Shown here piece by piece: positions 44,658 to 52,723 of a stretch of DNA of 64,000 bases (positions are counted from its first letter, which is position 1; the number at the start of each line of letters is the position of its first letter). Source of the DNA: Paraburkholderia unamae. Lineage in GTDB: Bacteria; Pseudomonadota; Gammaproteobacteria; Burkholderiales; Burkholderiaceae. Position numbers and translations under genes: made by a program. The stretch lies in assembly GCF_003268775.1 (NCBI RefSeq), contig NZ_QLSU01000009.1:186001-250000 (forward strand). Direction: 5' to 3'. The notes beneath the pieces are model-generated. The model did no database searches and had not been told where the DNA came from. It was given only the letters and a program-made list of their open reading frames with translations.

Positions 44658-45974
44658 ATGGTTACGACGCATCAACCTGAAGACCTCGGCGTGCTGCGCT
44701 TCATCACGGCGGGCAGCGTGGACGACGGCAAGAGCACGCTGATCGGCCGCCTGCTGTACGACAGCAAGGCAGTTTTGAGCGACCAGCTTTCGGCGCTTTC
44801 GCGTGCGAAGAACAAGCGCACCGTCGGCGACGAGATCGATCTCTCGCTGCTTACCGACGGCCTCGAAGCCGAGCGCGAGCAGGGCATCACGATCGACGTG
44901 GCGTATCGCTACTTCGCCACGGCCAAGCGCAAGTTCATCATCGCGGATACCCCCGGCCACGAGCAGTACACGCGCAACATGGTGACGGGCGCTTCGACGG
45001 CGCACGCCGCGATCATCCTGATCGACCCCACGCGCGTGACGGTCGAAGACGGCGTGACGCAACTGCTGCCGCAGACCAAGCGTCACAGCGCCATCGTCAA
45101 GCTGCTGGGCCTCCAGCACGTGATCGTCGCGATCAACAAGATGGACCTCGTCGACTACAGCGAAGCGACGTTCAATCTGATCCGCGAAGCCTATGTCGCG
45201 CTCGCGCGTCAGCTTGGCCTCGCCGACGTGCGCTTCGTGCCGGTCTCGGCGCTCAAGGGCGACAACATCGTGGCCGCGAGCGAGCGTATGCCGTGGTACG
45301 CGGGCGAGCCGCTCCTCGACGTGCTCGAACAACTGCCGGTCGCGCAGGCTACGGCCGAAGCGCTGCGCTTCCCGGTGCAGTGGGTCGCGCGCCAGGACGG
45401 TTCCAGCGCCGACGACTTCCGCGGCTACATGGGTCGTGTCGAAGCGGGCGAAGTGAAGCTCGGCGACGCCATCTCGGTGCTGCCGGCCGGCCGTAGCGCC
45501 ACGGTTGCCGAAATCATCGCGCCGGTGCCGGGCGGCACGGCGCAAGTGGATCGCGCATTCGCGGGCCAGACCGTCACGATCCGCCTTGCGGAAGACGTCG
45601 ATGTTTCGCGCGGCGACACCTTCGTGCCGGCGGCCGATGCCGTCGAGCCCGCGAAGAAGATCGAAGCGGACCTGTGCTGGTTCGACGACGAGCCGCTCTC
45701 GCCGCAGCGCAAGTACCTGCTCAAGCAGACCACGAGCACGGTGTTCGCGAAGATCGGCGCGGTGAAGCAGGTGCTGGACGTGCACACGCTTTCGCACGCC
45801 ACCGACCGCCACGAACTCGCGATGAACGATATCGGCCGCGTGGCGCTCTCGCTGCAAAAGCCTTTGGTCTGCGACCTGTATGATGCGAATCCTGGCACCG
45901 GCGCATTCGTGCTGATTGACGAGGCGACGCATCACACGGTGGCCGCGGGCATGATCCGCGCGTTCTCGGCATAA
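44658..45974 (+). CDS. cysN: sulfate adenylyltransferase subunit 1 (GTPase)
   Basis: A 438-residue translation-factor-like GTPase. The P-loop GSVDDGKST is at residues 19-27, then DTPGHEQYTRNM and NKMDLVDY. The C-terminal beta-barrel domains end at AAGMIRAFSA, with no APS kinase fused on, unlike the CysNC of many bacteria. The ATG at 44658 follows a GAGGAAG-like site; the longer frame from 44562 overlaps cysD and is rejected. Confidence 0.96.
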   Translation: MVTTHQPEDLGVLRFITAGSVDDGKSTLIGRLLYDSKAVLSDQLSALSRAKNKRTVGDEIDLSLLTDGLEAEREQGITIDVAYRYFATAKRKFIIADTPGHEQYTRNMVTGASTAHAAIILIDPTRVTVEDGVTQLLPQTKRHSAIVKLLGLQHVIVAINKMDLVDYSEATFNLIREAYVALARQLGLADVRFVPVSALKGDNIVAASERMPWYAGEPLLDVLEQLPVAQATAEALRFPVQWVARQDGSSADDFRGYMGRVEAGEVKLGDAISVLPAGRSATVAEIIAPVPGGTAQVDRAFAGQTVTIRLAEDVDVSRGDTFVPAADAVEPAKKIEADLCWFDDEPLSPQRKYLLKQTTSTVFAKIGAVKQVLDVHTLSHATDRHELAMNDIGRVALSLQKPLVCDLYDANPGTGAFVLIDEATHHTVAAGMIRAFSA

Positions 45975-46013
45975 GGCCTGGCCGCGACGTTGCGGCCGCG
46001 CGCGGTCGCAACA

Positions 46014-46796
46014 ATGGATTCGAAGCAAATGGGCAAGGTATATTTGATCGGCGCGGGACCGGGCGCAGCGGACCTCATCACGGTGCGCGGCGCGCGGCTG
46101 CTCGCGGGCGCCGACGTCGTGCTGCATGATGCGCTCGTCGAGCCGGCCATGCTGGACTACGCACCGCAAACCGCGAAGTTCATCGCGGTCGGCAAGCGCT
46201 GCGGGCAGCGTTCCACGGCGCAACACTTCATCAACAAGCAACTCGTCGATGCGGCGCGCGAGCACGCCGTGGTCGTGCGCCTGAAGGGCGGCGACCCGAT
46301 GCTGTTCGGCCGCGCCGACGAGGAAATGCGCGCGCTCGAAGCGGCCGGCATCGAATTCGAAGTCGTGCCGGGCATCACGGCGGCGCTGGCGAGCGCGGCG
46401 ACGCTGCAACGCTCGCTCACGCTGCGCGGCGTGGCCCGCAGCGTGGCGCTCGCCACGTATTCGCGCGCGGCGGGCAGCGAAGAGATTCGCGAGCAGGTCA
46501 ACGCCGATTCGCTGGTGTTCTACATGGGCCGCGACAGCGCGCCCGAGATTGCGCGCCAGTTGATCGAGGCGGGTCGCGCAGGCGCGACGCCCGTGGCGAT
46601 CGTCGAAGCATGCAGCACCGCGCGCGAGCGCACGCTCACGCTCACGCTGGCGGCCCTCGAAGCGGGTGAGGCGCAGGAATGGCTCGACCCGGCGCAGCCG
46701 AGCCTGCTCATGATCGGCGACGCCTTTGCGCAACGAGCCGGGCAGGCGCAACGCGACGACGACGCGCAGGACGATAGCCGCCGCGCCGCTGCATAA
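46014..46796 (+). CDS. cobA: uroporphyrinogen-III C-methyltransferase
   Basis: A SAM-dependent methyltransferase of about 260 residues, making precorrin-2 from uroporphyrinogen III. Landmarks are KVYLIGAGPGAADLITVRG at the N-terminus, VVRLKGGDPMLFGRADEE and VVPGITAALASAATL. It lacks the CysG dehydrogenase/chelatase domain. At the end of the cys operon its likely purpose is siroheme for CysI. The start could also be the ATG at 46029 or 45990. A strong terminator follows. Confidence 0.93.
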   Translation: MDSKQMGKVYLIGAGPGAADLITVRGARLLAGADVVLHDALVEPAMLDYAPQTAKFIAVGKRCGQRSTAQHFINKQLVDAAREHAVVVRLKGGDPMLFGRADEEMRALEAAGIEFEVVPGITAALASAATLQRSLTLRGVARSVALATYSRAAGSEEIREQVNADSLVFYMGRDSAPEIARQLIEAGRAGATPVAIVEACSTARERTLTLTLAALEAGEAQEWLDPAQPSLLMIGDAFAQRAGQAQRDDDAQDDSRRAAA

Positions 46797-46823
46797 ACGC
46801 CGCACGCAAAAGGCAAGGAAAGC

Positions 46824-46860
46824 AAAACGGGCTCGCTGAAAATAGCGAGCCCGTTTTTTT
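46824..46860. terminator. bidirectional intrinsic terminator between cobA and the CbiX-type gene
   Basis: A perfect 14-base stem, AAAACGGGCTCGCT against AGCGAGCCCGTTTT, with a six-base loop and T runs on both strands. It ends the rightward cys operon and serves the convergent minus-strand gene. Confidence 0.95.
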
Positions 46861-46875
46861 ATGCGTGAGCGTTTT

Positions 46876-47253
46876 TTAGTCGCGTTCGTTGCCGATGCAA
46901 TACCGCACGATGGCATCGAGCACGGCGTCGTCCTCTCCAACGGCCCCCGCGCAACGCAGATGCACATTCGGATGCGCGCTCTGGCACTGTGCGATCAGCG
47001 CGGGCAGATCGCGCCGCACGTGGCCGCCCTGGCCGAAGAACACGGGCACGACCGTGATCGTGTCGCAGCCCGCCGCGGCCTGTCCGGCGATGGCGTCGGG
47101 CAGGCTCGGCGTCATGAGTTCGAGAAAGGCGAGGCCGACCGGTCCCGCATCGCCGCGCGCGGCGGTGAGCTTCGCGGCGAGGCGCTGAAACGGCTCTTGC
47201 CAGCGCGCGTCGCGCGCGCCGTGGCCGAAGAGGATCATGCCGTGCGTGCCCAT
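46876..47253 (-). CDS. CbiX/SirB-family sirohydrochlorin chelatase
   Basis: A 125-residue short CbiX-type protein. ILFGHGARDARWQEPF has the first metal-binding His, and VVPVFFGQGGHVRRDLP the second. It would insert iron into sirohydrochlorin to give siroheme, or cobalt for B12. Next to cobA and cysI, siroheme is the likely product. It converges on cobA across the shared terminator. Confidence 0.9.
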   Translation of the reverse strand: MGTHGMILFGHGARDARWQEPFQRLAAKLTAARGDAGPVGLAFLELMTPSLPDAIAGQAAAGCDTITVVPVFFGQGGHVRRDLPALIAQCQSAHPNVHLRCAGAVGEDDAVLDAIVRYCIGNERD

Positions 47254-47323
47254 GCTGGCGAGCCTGTGCGAGTGAACGAAGTAGCGAACTGGCTGGCGAA
47301 CTGGCGGGCAAGGGCGCCCGCCG

Positions 47324-48472
47324 TCAATGCCGGTCGACCCATTTGAGCCCGATCAGCCCCACCGCGAGGTAAATGAGCCCCGGTGTCGCCGCCGTGAGCG
47401 GCGCGGGCCAGGTGTTCAGTGTACCCACGTGCGAGAACAGCGTGTTCACGAGCTGGAAGCTCATGCCGAGCATGATGCCGCCGAACACCTTCATGCCCAC
47501 CACGCCCGCGCGCGTATGCAGATACGCGAACGGCAGCGAGAGCACGAGCATCACGAACACGGCGAACGGGTAGAGCAGCTTGCGCCAGAACGCGATCTCG
47601 TAGCGCTGCGAGTCCTGATGGTTCTCGGTCAGATGCTGGATATAGCGGAACAGGTTGAACATCGACATGCGGTCGGGCGACACGAGCAGCACCGAAAGGA
47701 TTTGCGGCGTGAGCTCCGAGCGCAGCGAGTATTCGGGAGCCGACGTCTGCTGGGCGCGATAGACCGGGTTGAGCGCGTCGGCCGGCTGGTTCTGCGGCGG
47801 CGGCACGCCGATCAGTTCGGTGTCGGTCACGTCCTTGAGCAGCCAGTGGCCCGGCGGCTGGAACGTGCCGCTCTTCGCGAGACGCACGTTGGAGAGCCGG
47901 AACTGCGAATCGAATTCGTAGATGCGCACGTTCGTGATGGTCGCGTCGGGCAGCAGTTCGCCCACGTTCACGAAGCGCGTGACCTGCTCGCCGTCGGCGC
48001 GCGCGCTGAGCGTGTCCTTCACCCACACGCCCGACTGGAAGTTGCTCGACACGGCCGAGCCGAGCGCCTCGAGACGCACGCGTTCCGAAAGCTGGTCGGT
48101 GTACGGCCCGACCACTTCGCCGATCAGATAGGTGAGCAGCACGAGCGGCACGCCGATCTTGAGCAGCGAGCGCAGCGCCTGGTTCGTGGCGAGGCCGGAC
48201 ACGCGAAAGATCGTGTACTCCGAGTTCGCGGCCATTTGCGCGAACACGTAGATCGCCGCGATGAGCGCCGCGACCGGGATGATCTCGTAGAGCCGCGAGG
48301 GCGCCTGGAGCGCCACGCGCAGCACCGCGTACTGGAACTTGTAGTTGCCGTGCCCGACCGAGTTCAGCTCGTTGATGAGGTCGAAGAAGAAGAACAGGCC
48401 CGAGAAGGCGAACAGGATGAAGATGAACGTCAGATAAACCTGGCGTGCAAAGTATTTCTCGTAAATGCGCAT
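47324..48472 (-). CDS. lptG: LPS export ABC transporter permease LptG
   Basis: A 382-residue inner-membrane permease of the LptB2FG complex that extracts LPS and passes it to LptC/LptA. Three N-terminal helices (LTFIFILFAFSGLFFFFDLI and on) come first, then a large periplasmic beta-jellyroll of about 180 residues, then three C-terminal helices ending LAVGLIGLKWVDRH. It follows lptF by 15 bases in the standard lptF-lptG order. Confidence 0.96.
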   Translation of the reverse strand: MRIYEKYFARQVYLTFIFILFAFSGLFFFFDLINELNSVGHGNYKFQYAVLRVALQAPSRLYEIIPVAALIAAIYVFAQMAANSEYTIFRVSGLATNQALRSLLKIGVPLVLLTYLIGEVVGPYTDQLSERVRLEALGSAVSSNFQSGVWVKDTLSARADGEQVTRFVNVGELLPDATITNVRIYEFDSQFRLSNVRLAKSGTFQPPGHWLLKDVTDTELIGVPPPQNQPADALNPVYRAQQTSAPEYSLRSELTPQILSVLLVSPDRMSMFNLFRYIQHLTENHQDSQRYEIAFWRKLLYPFAVFVMLVLSLPFAYLHTRAGVVGMKVFGGIMLGMSFQLVNTLFSHVGTLNTWPAPLTAATPGLIYLAVGLIGLKWVDRH

Positions 48473-48487
48473 CGGTCAGTTCCCCTC

Positions 48488-49588
48488 TCAGTTTCCAGGG
48501 GAGGTGCGCTGGAACATCGCACGTGTAATGAGCGGCCGGTTGCGCACACGTATCCAGAAGATGAACACCACGAGCGCGAACACCACGAGGTGCAGCGAGA
48601 CGAGTCCCACGGCGAACGGCATCTTGCCTTGCTCGATCTGCGACTGCACGACGTTGAGCAGGTTCGAATAGGTGAGGTAGATCAGCACCGCCATCACGAG
48701 GTTGATCGTGCGGCTGCGGCGCGGGTTCTGGTACGCGAGCGGAATGCCGAGCAGCATCAGGTTGATCGCGATGAGCGGCAGCCCGGCGCGCCAGGCCAGC
48801 TCGCCCAGGTTGTCGTTGCTCGGCTGGCGCAGGAGGCCCGGCGTCGACGTGGTGCTCGCCGACGGCGTGTTCACCACGGGCTGGCTCGTGATCTTCACGC
48901 CATAGCGCTGGAACTCGCTGATGCGAAAGTCCGGGTGGCCCGGCTCGCCGTCGTAGCGGCGGCCGTTCTCCAGCACGACGAAGCGGTCGCCGCCCTTCAT
49001 GGTTTCGGTGTGGCCGGTCTTCGAGACGATCACGCTGACCTTGCCGTTTTCCGTGCTCGTGACGAACACGTTCTCCACGCGGCCCTGGTCGGGGCTCATG
49101 CTCTCGATGAAGAACACGCGGTGCGTGGTGGGCGATTCGCGGAACTGGCCGGGTGCGAGCAGCGACACTTCATCGCGCTGCTGGAAGCGCGCGCGAATGA
49201 GCTTGCTCTGCGCGTTCGACCACGGCCAGCCGACGAAGGCGAAGAACACGATGAGCAGGATGATCGGCGCGGAAAACGTGGCGACCGGCTTGATCAGGCG
49301 CGTGAGGCTCACCCCGGAGGAGAGCCAGACGACCATTTCGGAGTCTTTGTACCAGCGCGTGAGCACGAACAGGATCGACACGAAAAGCGTGACGATGAGC
49401 ATCACGGCCATGTAGCCGATCACGGTGAGGCCGATCAGCACCAGCACATCGCGCGGGTCGATTTGACCGGACGCGGCGAAGCCGACGATGCGGATCATCA
49501 TCGTCGTCAGCATGATCGTGAGCAGAACCATGAACACGGCGCCGGCCGTGTACGCGAGTTCGCGCTGCAGGGAACGTTCGAAGATCAT
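48488..49588 (-). CDS. lptF: LPS export ABC transporter permease LptF
   Basis: A 366-residue partner of LptG with the family start MIFERSLQRELAYTAGAVF, three N-terminal helices, a periplasmic jellyroll and three C-terminal helices (LPLIAINLMLLGIPLAYQNP). It is divergent from pepA with 134 bases between starts, the arrangement seen in many proteobacteria. Confidence 0.96.
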   Translation of the reverse strand: MIFERSLQRELAYTAGAVFMVLLTIMLTTMMIRIVGFAASGQIDPRDVLVLIGLTVIGYMAVMLIVTLFVSILFVLTRWYKDSEMVVWLSSGVSLTRLIKPVATFSAPIILLIVFFAFVGWPWSNAQSKLIRARFQQRDEVSLLAPGQFRESPTTHRVFFIESMSPDQGRVENVFVTSTENGKVSVIVSKTGHTETMKGGDRFVVLENGRRYDGEPGHPDFRISEFQRYGVKITSQPVVNTPSASTTSTPGLLRQPSNDNLGELAWRAGLPLIAINLMLLGIPLAYQNPRRSRTINLVMAVLIYLTYSNLLNVVQSQIEQGKMPFAVGLVSLHLVVFALVVFIFWIRVRNRPLITRAMFQRTSPGN

Positions 49589-49722
49589 TCTAGATGGGCA
49601 GGGCGGACGGCCCGTGCCGGGAGGCGCGCAGCTCGCGCAACCGCCCAGGAGCCGCCGCGGGAAAAATAGCGGATAATTGCGGCTTTCATCCTAAGCCCTG
49701 ATTTTATCCGAGGACAAGCGCG

Positions 49723-51234
49723 ATGGACTTTAGCATAAAAGCCTGTGACTGGAGCAAAGGCGGGGAAGGCCCCTTCCTGACCGGCAAGTCGGATTGCGTC
49801 GTGGTCGGCGTGTTCGAGGCGCAAACCCTCTCGGGCCCGGCGTTCGCGATCGACAGCGCCATTGGCGGCGCAATCGCGCGCGTCGTCAAGGCCGGCGACA
49901 TCGACGGCAAGGCAGGCTCCACGCTGTTCCTGCCGGAAGTGAGCGGCATCGGCGCCTCGCGCGTGCTGCTCGTGGGCCTCGGCAAGCAGGACGCCTTCGG
50001 CCAGAAGGCCTATGGCGACGCCGTGCGGGCCGCCTGGCGCGCCATCCTCGGCACGAAAATCGCGCAGGCCACGTTCACGCTCGCGCAGCTGCCGGTGAAG
50101 GAGCGTACGGGCGACTGGGGCGTGCGCGCCGCCATTCTCGCGCTGCGCAACGAGACCTACCGCTTCACGCAGATGAAGAGCAAGCCCGACGTTTCGCAGC
50201 GGGCCCTGAAGCGCGTGGTCTTCAGCATCGACGCCGCCGAGGAAAAGGCCGCGAAGCTCGCCGCCAAGCAGGCCGCCGCGCTCGCCAACGGCATGGACCT
50301 CACGCGCGACCTCGGCAACCTGCCGGGCAACGTCTGCACGCCGACCTATCTCGCGGCCACGGCCAAGAAGCTCGCGCGCGACTGGAAGCTCAAGGTCGAG
50401 GTGCTCGGCCAGCGCCAGATCGAAGCGCTCAAGATGGGCTCGTTTCTTTCTGTAACAAAGGGCTCGGTCGAACCGCCGCAATTCATCGTCCTGCACTATC
50501 AGGGCGGCAGCGCGAAGGCGGCGCCCATCGTGCTGGTCGGCAAGGGCATCACGTTCGACACGGGCGGCATCTCGCTCAAGCCCGGCGAGGGCATGGACGA
50601 AATGAAGTACGACATGTGCGGCGCGGGCTCGGTGCTCGGCACGATGCGTGCGGTCGCCGAAATGGGGCTCAAGCTCAACGTGATCGGCATCATCCCGACC
50701 TGCGAGAACATGCCCGCGGGCAACGCCACGAAGCCGGGCGACATCGTCACGACGATGGCGGGGCTCACGGTCGAGGTGCTCAACACCGACGCCGAAGGCC
50801 GCCTCATCCTGTGCGACGCGCTCACCTACGCCGAGCGCTTCAAGCCGGCCGCCGTGATCGATATCGCCACGCTCACGGGCGCGTGCATCATCGCGCTCGG
50901 CCATCACAACAGCGGGCTCTTCTCGAAGGACGACGCGCTCGCGGGCGAGTTGCTCGACGCTTCGCGCGAAGCGAACGATCCGGCCTGGCGCCTGCCGCTC
51001 GACGACGAGTATCAGGACCAGCTCAAGTCGAACTTCGCCGACCTCGCCAACATCGGCGGCCGGCCGGCCGGCAGCGTGACGGCGGCGTGCTTCCTCTCGC
51101 GCTTCACCGAAAGCTACCCGTGGGCCCACCTCGACATCGCGGGCACCGCGTGGAAGAGCGGCGCGGCCAAGGGCGCAACGGGCCGCCCGGTCCCGCTGCT
51201 CGCGCAGTTCCTCATCGATCGCGCGGCGCAATGA
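49723..51234 (+). CDS. pepA: leucyl aminopeptidase (M17)
   Basis: A 503-residue two-zinc aminopeptidase. The active-site segments GKGITFDTGGISLKPGEGMD and NTDAEGRLILCDALTY hold the Lys, Asp and Glu metal ligands and the catalytic Arg. It releases N-terminal residues from peptides; in E. coli PepA also binds DNA. It begins the pepA-holC pair, with holC starting 53 bases after its stop. Confidence 0.97.
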   Translation: MDFSIKACDWSKGGEGPFLTGKSDCVVVGVFEAQTLSGPAFAIDSAIGGAIARVVKAGDIDGKAGSTLFLPEVSGIGASRVLLVGLGKQDAFGQKAYGDAVRAAWRAILGTKIAQATFTLAQLPVKERTGDWGVRAAILALRNETYRFTQMKSKPDVSQRALKRVVFSIDAAEEKAAKLAAKQAAALANGMDLTRDLGNLPGNVCTPTYLAATAKKLARDWKLKVEVLGQRQIEALKMGSFLSVTKGSVEPPQFIVLHYQGGSAKAAPIVLVGKGITFDTGGISLKPGEGMDEMKYDMCGAGSVLGTMRAVAEMGLKLNVIGIIPTCENMPAGNATKPGDIVTTMAGLTVEVLNTDAEGRLILCDALTYAERFKPAAVIDIATLTGACIIALGHHNSGLFSKDDALAGELLDASREANDPAWRLPLDDEYQDQLKSNFADLANIGGRPAGSVTAACFLSRFTESYPWAHLDIAGTAWKSGAAKGATGRPVPLLAQFLIDRAAQ

Positions 51235-51286
51235 CGGCAGGCATGGCGATTGCTGCATGCGTAACGGTGCGCGCGGTGGAGCAGGC

Positions 51287-51703
51287 ATGACGCGCATCGA
51301 TTTCCACACGAACGTCGGCGACTCGCTGCTGTATGCGTGCCGCCTCGTGCGCAAGGCGTATCAGGCGGGCCAGCAGGCGGTGGTGCTGGCCGAGCCCGCG
51401 CGTCTGCGCGCGTTCGACGAGATGCTGTGGACGTTCTCGCCGCTCGACTTCGTGCCGCATTGCATGGCGGGCAGCCCGCAGGTGGAGGCGTCGCCCATCG
51501 TGCTGGCGGCCGATCTCGAACGTGCGCCGCATCATCGCGTGCTGCTCAATCTCGGCGCGGCGGTGCCGCCGCAGTTCGCACGCTTCGAGCGCCTGCTCGA
51601 AGTGGTAGGCGATGCGCCCGACGAACTTGCGTCGGGGCGCGAGCGCTATCGTTTTTACCGCGACCGCGGTTACGCGCTCAACAACTACAAGCAGGGCGGC
51701 TAA
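51287..51703 (+). CDS. holC: DNA polymerase III chi subunit
   Basis: A 138-residue HolC protein with TRIDFHTNVGDSLLYACRLV at the N-terminus and the C-terminal RYRFYRDRGYALNNYKQ. Chi links the clamp loader to SSB at the replication fork. The ATG at 51287 fits the family start; the ATG at 51257 adds a Gly/Arg leader. pepA-holC order is widely conserved. Confidence 0.93.
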   Translation: MTRIDFHTNVGDSLLYACRLVRKAYQAGQQAVVLAEPARLRAFDEMLWTFSPLDFVPHCMAGSPQVEASPIVLAADLERAPHHRVLLNLGAAVPPQFARFERLLEVVGDAPDELASGRERYRFYRDRGYALNNYKQGG

Positions 51704-51762
51704 GTCCGGGCGCGAGTGGCGTACCGGCCCCTGGCCGACTGCTCGGATCGATGGAGGTAAAC

Positions 51763-52161
51763 ATGTCCGGCATGCACGACACGGAAGAAGCTGCGATTCC
51801 GCTCTTGAGCGAGGTGATGGTGGCCGGCAATCCGCTGCGCGCCCATAACGTCGAAGAGGCGAAAAGCGCGACGGCCGCCGCCGTGAAGGCCGCCGTGGCC
51901 GAGCGCGAGGGCCTGTTCGCGCACGACGCCGACGCGCTCGTCGAGCGTCTGCGCGGGCGGTGTCTGACCTGGCTCACGGGCGAAGGCCGCGCCGTGATCG
52001 AGGCGCGTTGCAGCGCCGCGATGCAGGAGCATTCGACCTGGCTCGTGGGGCAGGTGTCGCGCGAGATCGGTCTCGCGCTCGAAACCGAGCTCAAGGTGTG
52101 GGTGAAGGCCGCCGTGCGCGAAGAACTCGCGGCGCGCGCGGGTCCGACGACCGCGGCCTGA
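51763..52161 (+). CDS. conserved hypothetical protein downstream of holC
   Basis: A 132-residue mostly helical, Ala/Glu-rich protein with no signal or membrane segment. The stretch IPLLSEVMVAGN at residues 12-23 resembles the peptide by which small proteins bind larger partners. A perfect GGAGGT site four bases before the ATG at 51763 decides this start over the ATG at 51751. It lies 59 bases after holC, in the place where Burkholderia carries a small uncharacterised gene. Function unknown; valS does not follow here. Confidence 0.7.
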   Translation: MSGMHDTEEAAIPLLSEVMVAGNPLRAHNVEEAKSATAAAVKAAVAEREGLFAHDADALVERLRGRCLTWLTGEGRAVIEARCSAAMQEHSTWLVGQVSREIGLALETELKVWVKAAVREELAARAGPTTAA

Positions 52162-52213
52162 AGCGGCCAAGCCGCGTGGCGCGGCGTCGCCGGGCCACGC
52201 GGCGCTTTGCGCC

Positions 52214-52582
52214 TCACTTGAGCGTGAGGATCCAGTTCGCGAGCGTGGCCGCCTGGCCAGGATTCAACTGCGTATTGGCCGGCATGGGCACCGTGCCCCA
52301 TACGCCGGTGCTGCCTTCCAGAATCTTGTGGGTGAGGTAGGTTGGGGCGTCCGGCTTGCCGGCGTACTTCGCGGCGACGTCCCGCAACGCCGGACCCATG
52401 AACGTGCGGGTGACCGAATGGCAGCTCATGCAGTTTTGCTGCTGGGCAAGCGCCAGGCCCGTGGGACCGTGCTGTGCGTAGGCCGCGCCTGAGGCGAGTG
52501 CGCCGAAGGCTCCGAGAGAGCCAAGCGCGAGGGCGGCGGCGAGCGTCGCTGTCTTGTTCTTCGCTTGCGACTTCCGTTTCAT
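52214..52582 (-). CDS. small class I cytochrome c (c551/c552 type)
   Basis: A 122-residue exported monoheme cytochrome. A signal peptide ends at AYA near residue 36, the heme-binding CMSCH is at 51-55, and the distal Met is in VPMPAN at about 100. It carries electrons in the periplasm. I chose the ATG at 52582 for a normal signal; an ATG at 52597 adds five residues. It stands alone between the holC-region gene (convergent) and ilvD, separated from the latter by a terminator. Confidence 0.92.
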   Translation of the reverse strand: MKRKSQAKNKTATLAAALALGSLGAFGALASGAAYAQHGPTGLALAQQQNCMSCHSVTRTFMGPALRDVAAKYAGKPDAPTYLTHKILEGSTGVWGTVPMPANTQLNPGQAATLANWILTLK

Positions 52583-52630
52583 ACTGGTCTCCGCCAACGT
52601 GGTCGCCGGCTGTGTCGTCGCATTATAAGA

Positions 52631-52665
52631 GCAAAGGGCGCACGTCCCCGACGTGCGCCCTTTGC
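52631..52665 (-). terminator. terminator hairpin downstream of ilvD
   Basis: A perfect 16-base inverted repeat (GCAAAGGGCGCACGTC and its inverse) with a three-base loop. It lies between the ilvD stop and the cytochrome gene start on the minus strand. The following T run is weak (TCTTAT). Confidence 0.75.
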
Positions 52666-52723
52666 GTTGCGACAGATCACGATTGCCGCGAATAACGCGG
52701 CCCCGGACCCTGACGACTCGCCA

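Noticed and set aside
44550..46967. An 805-codon open frame antisense to cysN and cobA
   Set aside because: Composition is that of a shadow frame, and the sense-strand genes have complete catalytic motifs.
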